DNA of 11,056 bases from S012-109 sp964425105 (GCA_964425105.1 CAYRLE010000086.1:1-11056), one strand, 5' to 3'; numbered from the stretch's first letter, positions 1-5,807 are shown. The notes: generated by a model not told the origin, from the sequence alone. Translations and numbers: made by a program.

Positions 1-17
1 GGGCCAAAATGGCTTTT
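1..17 (+). terminator. short hairpin with T-run at the left edge
   Basis: GCCA (3-6) pairs with TGGC (10-13) around an AAA loop. G1 and G2 can wobble-pair with T15 and T14, and the stem is followed by TTTT (14-17). The stem may extend left of the window. It could end a plus-strand transcript converging on dsbB, or be part of the putative insertion-sequence end. It is too short to call firmly. Confidence 0.22.
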
Positions 18-50
18 CCGCAGTAGATTCATCCTAAACCCGACAGACTC
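1..50 (-). mobile_element. possible terminal end of an insertion sequence, element mostly outside window
   Basis: Read on the minus strand, the sequence begins just inside a CTAG at 51-54 with GAGTCTGTCGGGTTTA and continues leftwards off the window. This block is visibly less GC-rich than the genes to its right and stops only 6 bases short of the dsbB stop codon. Ends starting with GAG next to a duplicated CTAG or YTAR target are known for some IS5-family elements, and the sequence also resembles ends I associate with IS1182-type elements. No transposase is visible, so this rests on pattern memory alone. It could equally be an ordinary intergenic region. Confidence 0.3.
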
Positions 51-60
51 CTAGCACGCC

Positions 61-579
61 TCACTCACTGTCCCCGGCAGAGCCGCGCCTGAACAGGCGC
101 GGGGCAAACAGCAGCAGCAGGCTGAACAGCAGGTAGCCGGCGAACACCAGCACCATCCAGCCGGCCATGCTCAGGCCGAGGAAGCGCCACGACACTTCGG
201 CGCACTCGCCGGAGCCGCGCAGCACCATGGCCAGCGCCTCACCCAGGGGAAACACCTCCAGCATATAGTCCAGGCCGGGGCCGCAGGCGGGGACTTGATC
301 GGCGGGTAGGTGCTGGAGCCAGACCTGGCGCGCGGCGATGCCGGCGCCGGCGGCGGCGCTGAGCAGCATCAGCAGGCCATAGATGCGCCGCGCCAGTGGC
401 GGTGGGTTGTGAATCCATGCCGCCAGCGCGATCAGGCCCAGGGCCATCAACGCCAGACGCTGCAGAATGCACAGGGGGCAGGGTTCCAGGCCTTGCACAT
501 ATTGGAAATAGAGGGCGCTGGCGAGCAAGGCAACGGCTGCCAGCAGTGCGCCGGCGAATATTTTCCGCTGTGATACCAT
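61..579 (-). CDS. dsbB: disulfide bond formation protein B (DsbB)
   Basis: DsbB is an inner-membrane protein that reoxidises periplasmic DsbA and passes the electrons to quinone. The 172-residue length is normal for the family. Four hydrophobic segments are visible, at about 8-28, 39-57, 65-83 and 135-158. Both periplasmic cysteine pairs are present: C34/C37 in EPCPLC between the first two segments, and C99/C126 in the second periplasmic loop. The conserved ILQR after the first pair is also intact. The gene lies 30 bp downstream of the cheX-like gene on the same strand, so co-transcription is possible. I see no strong Shine-Dalgarno before the ATG. No dsbA is in the window. Identification is secure from the cysteine pattern and topology. 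Confidence 0.95.
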   Translation of the reverse strand: MVSQRKIFAGALLAAVALLASALYFQYVQGLEPCPLCILQRLALMALGLIALAAWIHNPPPLARRIYGLLMLLSAAAGAGIAARQVWLQHLPADQVPACGPGLDYMLEVFPLGEALAMVLRGSGECAEVSWRFLGLSMAGWMVLVFAGYLLFSLLLLFAPRLFRRGSAGDSE

Positions 580-609
580 CAGCGGCGCCCGGCGGCCAAT
601 GATTTTTTT

Positions 610-1089
610 TCAGTCCGCCGCTGCATAGCAGATCTCCAGGAATATATCGCCGTTTTCGGTGCGGATGGGGGCGATGAGAGTCGCCCCCGGCGCCTGGTGA
701 TCGATGAGATGGTTGGCGCCGCTGACCACCACCGGGACCGACATCTCGAAGTCATAGCCGGCGTCGGCCAGCAGCCTCTTGGCGCCTCCGGTGGTCATGT
801 TGGTCAACTCCCCCACCAGATCGCTGACCTGGTCGTCAATGGTGTCCTGTGTCTCCCCGAAGAGACGTTGCATAATTTCCAGAATGACCGCTTTGGGGAA
901 AGTGATAGCCAGGGAGGCCCTGACCTTGTTGCCCGCCAGCGCGATGATGCCGGTAATGTCACCGCTTGCCTGCTGACCATCCTTGACGGTGGGCGTGCCG
1001 GCGCTGGATTCCATCATCGCCATGGTGGCCAGCACATTGCTGAACGACTCCAGGAAGGGTGCGATCAATTCCTCGTTATTGTTGCTCAT
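610..1089 (-). CDS. CheX-like chemotaxis phosphatase-family protein
   Basis: This 159-residue cytoplasmic protein resembles the CheX/CheC family, which dephosphorylates CheY-type response regulators. The signature is in DLVGELTNMTTGGAK at about 90-104: E94 and N97 match the spacing of the catalytic Glu and Asn (E-x2-N) of CheX. Before it are a phosphatase-fold-like segment with RASLAITFP near 57-65 and the helix ILEIMQRLFGE. The C-terminal half ends in GDIFLEICY, a beta strand typical of the family. Single-domain CheX-like proteins often sit away from chemotaxis operons, as here: no cheA, cheY or receptor gene is in the window. A run of eight A follows the stop codon on the coding strand, and dsbB starts 30 bp further on. 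The response regulator it acts on cannot be read from this sequence. Confidence 0.85.
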   Translation of the reverse strand: MSNNNEELIAPFLESFSNVLATMAMMESSAGTPTVKDGQQASGDITGIIALAGNKVRASLAITFPKAVILEIMQRLFGETQDTIDDQVSDLVGELTNMTTGGAKRLLADAGYDFEMSVPVVVSGANHLIDHQAPGATLIAPIRTENGDIFLEICYAAAD

Positions 1090-1182
1090 CTGGCCGGTAC
1101 CCTGTGGTTGATGGTGGTCTGCTGCGGCCGGGGTGTGGCAGTGAGCGCCGCCGTGTAATTATCGGGTATGGCGCGGCCTGCT

Positions 1183-1506
1183 TTAGGCGTAGGCATCCCA
1201 GCCTGCTGTCGGGCCTGCGCCGTTGCTTGCATCGTTGAGACGCCGCGGCCGGCTGCGGCGTTCATGGCGGCTGCGGGTGTCCAGTATAACCGGAATCCGC
1301 TGCTGGCGGCGTTCGCTGCGGCGACGCTCGGTGCCGCGTTGCCGGCTCGGCACCGAGCGTGCTGCTGGAGCAGGCCTGCCGCTCGTGCTGGCGACGGGGC
1401 CGCAGGGCAGGGGGCGCTCTACGGGCGGGGGGGCGCTTTTCCTGCGGATCTGCAGCTGCAGGCGCTGCAGTCCTTCATCGTCACGGGGAATGGAGATGCT
1501 GGTCAT
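1183..1506 (-). CDS. small Arg-rich protein of unknown function with RR..ERR motifs
   Basis: This 107-residue protein is very rich in Arg (pI clearly basic) and has no signal peptide or membrane segment. The N-terminal half is low-complexity, Pro/Ala/Ser-rich. The C-terminal half (about 58-91) reads TERRRSERRQQ, then IPVILDTRSRHERRSRPRR, and the protein ends in GWDAYA. The arrangement RR-x2-RR, P-V-[IL]-L-D-T-R-S, ERR and a GxDxYA tail resembles a small uncharacterised gammaproteobacterial family I have seen before. This is from memory and no function is known to me. A TTCCCA-17-TATAAT promoter lies about 110 bp upstream on the same strand, which supports expression. Against it: no Shine-Dalgarno is evident and high GC opens long reading frames on both strands here. 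Two strong inverted repeats in and before it leave a structured RNA possible. Confidence 0.55.
   Translation of the reverse strand: MTSISIPRDDEGLQRLQLQIRRKSAPPPVERPLPCGPVASTSGRPAPAARSVPSRQRGTERRRSERRQQRIPVILDTRSRHERRSRPRRLNDASNGAGPTAGWDAYA
1324..1360. repeat. perfect 13-bp inverted repeat, 11-bp spacer, inside the small Arg-rich gene
   Basis: ACGCTCGGTGCCG (1324-1336) is repeated exactly in inverted orientation as CGGCACCGAGCGT (1348-1360) around an 11-base loop. The RNA hairpin would be very stable. No T-run follows on either strand, so it is not a classical terminator. Confidence 0.8.
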
Positions 1507-1517
1507 GGTGGAAGTCG

Positions 1518-1558
1518 CTTAAGTGCAGCATGGCCCCTGTCGGGCCACTGGGCTTAAG
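1518..1558 (-). promoter_or_regulatory. imperfect hairpin in the leader of the small Arg-rich gene
   Basis: CTTAAG occurs at 1518-1523 and again at 1553-1558. Between them TGGCCC (1531-1536) pairs with GGGCCA (1542-1547), and a CAG/CTG step pairs in between. Together they make a 41-base stem-loop with a small internal loop and a bulge. It lies between the candidate promoter (1617-1645) and the start codon at 1506 on the minus strand, so it would form in the 5' leader. The role could be attenuation, RNA stability or operator DNA; the sequence does not decide. Confidence 0.45.
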
Positions 1559-1616
1559 GTATGCTGCCGCGCGGTACTCGCACAGTGCATACCCATTTTC
1601 TCTTTCCGATCAAGTG

Positions 1617-1645
1617 ATTATACCGTAACGGGGCGCTGCTGGGAA
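1617..1645 (-). promoter_or_regulatory. sigma70-like promoter reading into the small Arg-rich gene
   Basis: On the minus strand, TTCCCA (plus 1640-1645) is followed after exactly 17 bases by a perfect TATAAT (plus 1617-1622). The start point would be near 1610, giving a leader of about 100 bases before the ATG at 1506. It sits directly after the fpr stop codon (1659-1661), so the genes to the left need not depend on fpr transcription. This is one of the best promoter matches in the window. Confidence 0.5.
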
Positions 1646-1658
1646 CGCTGGCGCTATC

Positions 1659-2411
1659 TCAGGTGGCGCGCCAGTAGTTCTCTATGGTGATCTGCCCCGG
1701 TTCCTGGCGCCGGTTGCGGCGCAGGCCGCGCTGCTCCAGCACCGCCTGGGTGTCCCGCACCATGGCGGGATTGCCGCAGATCATGATCTGGGAGCGGCCG
1801 GCGTCCAGATCCACGCCGGCCCGTGATTCCAGGCTGCCGTTTGCGATGGCCGCAGGAATGCGGCCGGGGATGGCGAAATCGCAGGCTTCCCGGCTCACCA
1901 GGGGGATCATGGAGAACTGCTCCGGGTGCTGTGCGGCGAACTGGCGAATGGTGTCTCCATAGGTTAGTTCGCGCATGTGGCGTACGCCATGGACCAGGAT
2001 GATGCGTTCGAAGCGCCGCCAGGGCTCTTCGGTCTTGAGGATGGAGAGGAACACGCCCAGGCCGGTGCCGGTGGACAAGCACCACAACTCCCGGCCCGGC
2101 GGGACTTCGTCCAGGACGAAGAAGCCGCCGGCCTTTTTCGCCACCCACAGAGTGTCGCCCACCTCGAGGCGGGCCAGCCGTGGCGACAGCCGGCCCTCGG
2201 GGATGACCACGAAATAGAATTCCAGGGGGCGCTCTGCAGGGGCGTTGACGAAGGAGTAGGGGCGCGCCACGCGCTCACCGTCCATGTCCAGGGCGAGGCG
2301 GGTGAACTGGCCGGCGGTGAAGGGCGCGATATCGGCTTCCAGCTGCAGGGAAAACAGCTTTTCCGTCCATTGCCGTTTTCCGGTGATCCTTCCTGTTGTC
2401 CATTCGCTCAT
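1659..2411 (-). CDS. fpr: ferredoxin/flavodoxin-NADP+ reductase
   Basis: This 250-residue cytoplasmic flavoenzyme moves electrons between NADPH and ferredoxin or flavodoxin. The FAD-binding motif is RPYSFVNAP at 50-58, and the GGFF turn at 95-98 follows. The NADP-binding domain begins with STGTGLGVFLS at 113-123. CGNPAMV at 212-218 and the tail ending ENYW (W247) are typical of bacterial Fpr. AGGAA lies about 6 bases before the ATG, supporting the start. A TTGATT-18-TACTAT promoter fits upstream. It diverges from oxyR across a 106-bp gap, an arrangement that recalls fpr beside a LysR regulator in Pseudomonas. One oddity is that Trp247, which is the last residue in E. coli Fpr and stacks on the flavin, is followed here by Arg-Ala-Thr. 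Confidence 0.93.
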   Translation of the reverse strand: MSEWTTGRITGKRQWTEKLFSLQLEADIAPFTAGQFTRLALDMDGERVARPYSFVNAPAERPLEFYFVVIPEGRLSPRLARLEVGDTLWVAKKAGGFFVLDEVPPGRELWCLSTGTGLGVFLSILKTEEPWRRFERIILVHGVRHMRELTYGDTIRQFAAQHPEQFSMIPLVSREACDFAIPGRIPAAIANGSLESRAGVDLDAGRSQIMICGNPAMVRDTQAVLEQRGLRRNRRQEPGQITIENYWRAT

Positions 2412-2440
2412 GTCCGTTCCTGCGTTTGTGGGGATGTCCC

Positions 2441-2470
2441 ATAGTATTGAGGCAGGCCGTGGGGAATCAA
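2441..2470 (-). promoter_or_regulatory. candidate fpr promoter
   Basis: On the minus strand TTGATT (plus 2465-2470) and TACTAT (plus 2441-2446) are 18 bases apart, each matching four of six consensus bases. Transcription would begin near 2434, about 23 bases before the fpr ATG. The site occupies the fpr-oxyR intergenic region, where a LysR-type regulator would be expected to bind. Confidence 0.4.
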
Positions 2471-2517
2471 GCCGGACCCGCCATGAAGCAGCGGCATTTT
2501 CCTGCTACCATGCGCCC

Positions 2518-3447
2518 ATGACCCTGACAGAGCTGCGTTACATCGTCGCAGTGGCCCGTGAGCGCCACTTCGGGCGTGCCGCCGAGGCTTGCTTCGTCAG
2601 TCAGCCCACCCTCAGCGTGGCGGTGCGCAAGCTGGAGGAAGAACTCGGCGTAGCCCTCTTCGAGCGTTCCAAGAACGAGGTCAGCGTGACCCCTGTGGGG
2701 GAGCGCATCGTTGCCCAGGCCAGCCGGGTGCTGGAAGAAACAGCCAGCATCCGCATCCTTGCCCAGCAGGGGCGCGACCAACTCAGTGTGCCCCTGCGCC
2801 TGGGGGCCATCTATACCATCGGCCCTTATCTGCTGCCCCATCTGGTGCCGCGCCTGCATGGCATGGCGCCGCGCATGCCCCTGGTGGTAGAGGAGAACTA
2901 CACTGCACGCCTCAGCGAGCGCCTGCGCCAAGGGGAGTTGGATGCCATCATCGTGGCGCTACCCTTCGAGGTGCCCGGCATCGCCACCCAGGTACTCTAT
3001 CATGAACCCTTCGTAGTGGCGTTGCCCGTCAGTCACCGCTGGAGCCGGCGCAAGGCCATTGCCGCCACAGAGCTTGCGGGGGAGAATCTGTTGTTGCTGG
3101 GGGCCGGTCATTGTTTCCGCGATCAGGTGCTGGACGCCTGTCCAGGCTGCAGCCGTTCGGCGCAGGTGGAAGGGGAGATCCAGCAGACCGTGGAGGGCAG
3201 TTCCCTGGAGACCATCCGTTATATGGTGGCCTCGGGGATCGGTATCACCGTACTGCCCTGCAGCGCCACTGGCACGGACAGGCAGGCCCGCAAGATGCTT
3301 GCCATCAGGCCCTTCAAAAAACCAGTGCCCGGCCGCCACGTGGTGCTGGCCTGGCGGGAAAGTTTCCCCCGTCCCCGGGCCATCGAAGTGTTGCAGGAGG
3401 CCATCCTGGCCTGCCGCCACCCCTGCAGCGTGGCGATGGCGACATGA
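2518..3447 (+). CDS. oxyR: OxyR, LysR-family hydrogen-peroxide sensor and activator
   Basis: A 309-residue LysR regulator whose disulfide switch senses peroxide and activates antioxidant genes. The N-terminal winged helix begins MTLTELRYIV, with the recognition region SQPTLSVAVRKLE at 28-40, as in OxyR. The sensor motif GHCFRDQVLDAC places cysteines at 199 and 208, the same numbers as the peroxidatic and resolving cysteines of E. coli OxyR. The frame is open for 234 bases upstream, but the family's N-terminus fixes the ATG at 2518. No Shine-Dalgarno precedes it; an extended -10-like TGCTACCAT lies just upstream (2503-2511), so a leaderless or very short-leader mRNA is possible. It diverges from fpr and precedes the rubredoxin pair, which suggests control of both, as inference. 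Extra cysteines at 211, 248, 299 and 303 have no known role here. Confidence 0.95.
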   Translation: MTLTELRYIVAVARERHFGRAAEACFVSQPTLSVAVRKLEEELGVALFERSKNEVSVTPVGERIVAQASRVLEETASIRILAQQGRDQLSVPLRLGAIYTIGPYLLPHLVPRLHGMAPRMPLVVEENYTARLSERLRQGELDAIIVALPFEVPGIATQVLYHEPFVVALPVSHRWSRRKAIAATELAGENLLLLGAGHCFRDQVLDACPGCSRSAQVEGEIQQTVEGSSLETIRYMVASGIGITVLPCSATGTDRQARKMLAIRPFKKPVPGRHVVLAWRESFPRPRAIEVLQEAILACRHPCSVAMAT

Positions 3448-3473
3448 ACATGAAGGGGGGCGGTTCCCGGCAG

Positions 3474-3503
3474 TTGAGGATGGCGGCCGCAATCCGGTAT
3501 GGT
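3474..3503 (+). promoter_or_regulatory. candidate promoter for the rubredoxin operon
   Basis: TTGAGG (3474-3479) and TATGGT (3498-3503) are 18 bases apart, each matching four of six sigma70 consensus bases. Downstream, TAGCG (3519-3523) and CGCTA (3529-3533) form a small dyad around TTCAG in the would-be leader. The 129-bp gap after oxyR leaves room for independent control. Confidence 0.3.
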
Positions 3504-3576
3504 GGCTGCTCCGGCTCATAGCGTTCAGCGCTAGGCACGGAGACCACCTTGTTTCATACAGCTGAAGGAATTCAAG

Positions 3577-3747
3577 ATGAAGAAATGGGAATGCATCGTT
3601 TGCGGTTTCGTCTATGACGAGGAGGCGGGCCTGCCGGGGGAGGGCATTGCACCCGGCACGCCCTGGGAGGATGTGCCTGGCGATTGGATGTGCCCCGACT
3701 GCGGCGTCACCAAGGACAGTTTCGTGATGGTGGAAAAGGTTGCCTGA
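3577..3747 (+). CDS. rubA: rubredoxin
   Basis: A complete 56-residue rubredoxin, a one-iron Fe(Cys)4 electron carrier of the cytoplasm. The protein starts MKKWECIVCGFVYDE. The iron ligands are C6 and C9 (CIVC) and C39 and C42 (CPDC), the usual two CxxC loops. The conserved aromatic core W4, Y13, W30, W37 and F49 and the PGDWMCPDCG block are all present. AAGGAA at 3565-3570 is a good ribosome site six bases before the ATG. The last 8 bases overlap the start of its reductase, so the two are translated as a unit. Partners elsewhere could be an alkane hydroxylase, rubrerythrin or an oxygen reductase. The oxyR neighbour favours an oxidative-stress role, as inference. Confidence 0.95.
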   Translation: MKKWECIVCGFVYDEEAGLPGEGIAPGTPWEDVPGDWMCPDCGVTKDSFVMVEKVA

Positions 3748-4897
3748 GCCGGGGCCGGATTCGCCCCCGCTGCTCATCATCGGCGCCGGCCTGGCGGCCT
3801 ATACCCTGGCCAAGGAACTACGGAAACGGGATAATGATGTGCCGATCCGGCTCATCAGCGCCGATGACGGTAGTTTCTATTCCAAACCCCTGCTTTCCAA
3901 TGCCCTGAGCAAGGGGCTTGCTCCCGCGCAGCTGGTCAGCGCCTCTGCCGCAAAGATGGCGGCGGACTTTTCCCTGGAGATTACCACTGGCCAGCCCGTC
4001 CTGGGACTGAATCCGCGGGCGCGCCAGGTGTGCACCGCCGCAGAGGACGTTGCCTATCGCCAGCTGGTGCTGGCACTGGGGGCTCGGCCCATTGCCCTGC
4101 CGCTGGCGGGCGATGGCGCGACGGCAGTGCTGACGGTGAACAGCCTGGCCGATTATCGTCGCTTTCATGAGCGCTTGGCGGAGGCGCGGCGCGTGGCCAT
4201 CATCGGTCCCGGTCTCATCGGCTGCGAATTTGCCAACGACCTGTTGGTCAGCGGCAGGGAGGTGGTGGTGATCGGCCCAGACCAGGAGCCGCTGGAGCGG
4301 CTCCTGCCGCCTCACGCGGGGCGCTGGTTTCGCCAGGCCCTCGCTGCGGCCGGCGTGCACTGGCGCCTGGGTCTGACCGTGGAGGCCGTGCAAGGGGCCG
4401 GCCGCAGTTACCGCCTGCAATTGTCCGATGGCAGTACGCTGGAAGCGGATCTGGTGTTGTCTGCGGTAGGGCTGCAGCCTGAGGTGGCGCTGGCCCGCCA
4501 GGCGGGTATCCGCTGTGAGCGGGGTATCGTGGTGGATCCACTGTTGCAGACCAGCGTCGAGGGGATCTATGCGCTGGGCGACTGCATGGAGATGAACGGC
4601 CAAGTATTGCCCTTCGTCATGCCCATCATGCACGGGGCCCGCGCCCTGGCTGGCACCCTGCTGGGTCAGCCCGCACCATTGGTCTATCCCCCTATGCCGG
4701 TGGTGGTGAAGACGCCAGCCTGTCCGGCTGTGGTGGCGCCGCCGTCCGGCGCCGATGGCCAGTGGCAGGAGGAAGAAGACGAGGCAGGTGTCCGTGCCTG
4801 TTATTTCGACGGTGGCGGTCAGCTGCAGGGCTTCGCCCTGGTGGGGGCGGCCGCCAGTGAGCGCCAGTCCTTGACGCGGATCCTGACAGCAGCCTGA
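3740..4897 (+). CDS. rubB: rubredoxin-NAD+ reductase (NorW/RubB-like flavoprotein)
   Basis: This 385-residue FAD enzyme reduces rubredoxin with NAD(P)H. The FAD Rossmann motif is IIGAGLAAYTLAKEL at 13-27 and the NAD motif is IIGPGLIGCEFANDL at 154-168. YALGDC (277-282) holds the aspartate that contacts the flavin. The blocks FYSKPLLSNALSKG (46-59) and VKTPACPAVVAPP (323-335) are strongly like Pseudomonas rubredoxin reductase, and length agrees (about 384). The only workable start is TTG at 3740, which overlaps the rubredoxin stop by 8 bases; no ATG or GTG lies between it and the first glycine motif, and AAAAGG precedes it. This is a translationally coupled pair with rubA. It converges with the pentapeptide gene 31 bp downstream. 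Confidence 0.93.
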   Translation: MPEPGPDSPPLLIIGAGLAAYTLAKELRKRDNDVPIRLISADDGSFYSKPLLSNALSKGLAPAQLVSASAAKMAADFSLEITTGQPVLGLNPRARQVCTAAEDVAYRQLVLALGARPIALPLAGDGATAVLTVNSLADYRRFHERLAEARRVAIIGPGLIGCEFANDLLVSGREVVVIGPDQEPLERLLPPHAGRWFRQALAAAGVHWRLGLTVEAVQGAGRSYRLQLSDGSTLEADLVLSAVGLQPEVALARQAGIRCERGIVVDPLLQTSVEGIYALGDCMEMNGQVLPFVMPIMHGARALAGTLLGQPAPLVYPPMPVVVKTPACPAVVAPPSGADGQWQEEEDEAGVRACYFDGGGQLQGFALVGAAASERQSLTRILTAA

Positions 4898-4921
4898 GGA
4901 AGGCATCCTGGCCGCCTTTCC
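4898..4921. terminator. hairpin between convergent genes, possible bidirectional terminator
   Basis: GGAAGGC (4898-4904) pairs with GCCTTTCC (4914-4921), with one bulged base, around a 9-base loop. It starts on the base after the rubB stop and lies 7 bases from the end of the facing gene. No T-run follows on either side, so intrinsic termination is uncertain. Confidence 0.3.
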
Positions 4922-4928
4922 TGGGCGC

Positions 4929-5705
4929 CTATTTGCAGACACCCAGTGAGCCGCGGCGGCAGCGCCGCCGGTCGACCCATTGCGCCTTGTCGAGGCGCGC
5001 GCCCTCCAGTTGTGTTTCCTCCAGTACCGCGTCCACCAGTACCGCCCCGCTGAGATCGGCGTTGCGCAGATCGGCGAACAGCAGGGCGGCCTTGCTGAGA
5101 TTGGTCTTCACCAGGCGGGCGCCGGTCAGTACCGCGTCCTCCAGGGAGGCCCATTGCAAATCGGCGCCGCTCAGGTCGGCGCCGCTGAGATCGGCGCCAT
5201 CGAGTATGGCCTGGCGCAGGTTGCTGTCGCGCAGGGAGGCGCCGCGCAGGGAGGCGCCCTTCAGATTGCTCTGATAGAGCGAGGCAGTGTCGAGGCGGGC
5301 ATTGTCCAGAACGGCTTTTTGGAGACGGGTACGGTCGAGAGTGGCGCCGCTCAGATGGGCCCCGTCGAGCTTGGCCCCCCTGAGGTCGGCGCTGAGGAAA
5401 CGGGCCTTGCCGAGGCGGCTGCCTTCCAGGCGTGCGCCGCGCAGATCGGCGAAGCTCAGGTCGGCGCTGCTCAGATTGGCCTGGCGCAGATCGGCGCCCC
5501 GGAAATCACTGCGGCTCAGGATGGCGCCGCGCAGGTCCACGCCACGCAGATCCTGCCCCTGCTTGTCGCAGGCGATCCAGATGACGCCTTTGTCTGGTGG
5601 GTCGCTGCAATCAGCCAGTGCCGGCCCGATGGTGAGAAAAGGAAGCAGCACCGTCAGGATGGCGCTGCGCAGAACAGTGATGAGACGTAAGTACCATGTT
5701 TTCAT
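4929..5705 (-). CDS. exported pentapeptide-repeat protein with cysteine-flanked solenoid
   Basis: From the ATG at 5705 the protein has 258 residues. GGAG at plus 5715-5718, nine bases upstream, favours this start over an ATG 15 bases earlier. Residues 1-31 (MKTWYLRL, then a hydrophobic run, then ALA) form a type I signal peptide with likely cleavage before D32. Residues 52-241 are 38 uninterrupted pentapeptides of the x-[LF]-x-x-[AST] type, enough for a right-handed beta-helix of about nine and a half coils. A cysteine pair lies before the helix (C33, C46) and another after it (C249, C257), all in the predicted periplasmic part. The lead-in GVIWIAC resembles the GVDWSGC start common in this family. 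An extended -10 lies about 100 bp upstream. The molecular role is unknown; cytoplasmic topoisomerase-protecting relatives such as Qnr are not a good model for an exported protein. Confidence 0.9.
   Translation of the reverse strand: MKTWYLRLITVLRSAILTVLLPFLTIGPALADCSDPPDKGVIWIACDKQGQDLRGVDLRGAILSRSDFRGADLRQANLSSADLSFADLRGARLEGSRLGKARFLSADLRGAKLDGAHLSGATLDRTRLQKAVLDNARLDTASLYQSNLKGASLRGASLRDSNLRQAILDGADLSGADLSGADLQWASLEDAVLTGARLVKTNLSKAALLFADLRNADLSGAVLVDAVLEETQLEGARLDKAQWVDRRRCRRGSLGVCK
4983..5552 (-). repeat. 38 tandem pentapeptide repeats (15-bp coding units)
   Basis: The coding sequence is a degenerate 15-bp tandem array of exactly 570 bases, encoding 38 in-register units such as DLRGA, DLSGA, SLRGA and NLRQA. 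The central position is always Leu or Phe, and the fifth is Ala, Ser or Thr except for one Val in the first unit. The repetition also opens long spurious frames on the opposite strand. Confidence 0.92.
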
Positions 5706-5807
5706 CACCAAGTACTCCATTGCGCCACCGGCACTCTGGTGGGAGCAGAATCAGGGGGGTGGACGGGGCGCTGGCGTCCTGCCGTAGAGCCGTTTTTCAT
5801 CTCAAGG

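Noticed and set aside
603..610. Run of eight T on the plus strand after a GC-rich stretch, terminator-like
   Set aside because: No plus-strand gene ends upstream of it. On the minus strand it reads as A after the cheX-like stop, so it does not fit an intrinsic terminator for either strand.
1410..1437. GGGGGCGCT occurring twice 19 bases apart
   Set aside because: A 9-base G-rich repeat in GC-rich coding sequence is easily due to chance and codon bias.
1168..1557. 129-codon plus-strand frame overlapping the small Arg-rich gene
   Set aside because: It has no recognisable motif or ribosome site. The minus frame has a patterned C-terminus and a good promoter, though the choice is not certain.
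3818..4942. 374-codon minus frame across the rubredoxin reductase
   Set aside because: The plus frame has both nucleotide-binding motifs and strong family similarity; the minus frame is its antisense shadow.
4980..5690. Long plus-strand frame rich in QIGAAQ-like repeats opposite the pentapeptide gene
   Set aside because: It is the mirror of the 15-bp pentapeptide repeat on the minus strand. The minus frame has a signal peptide, ribosome site and in-register repeats; the plus frame has none of these.
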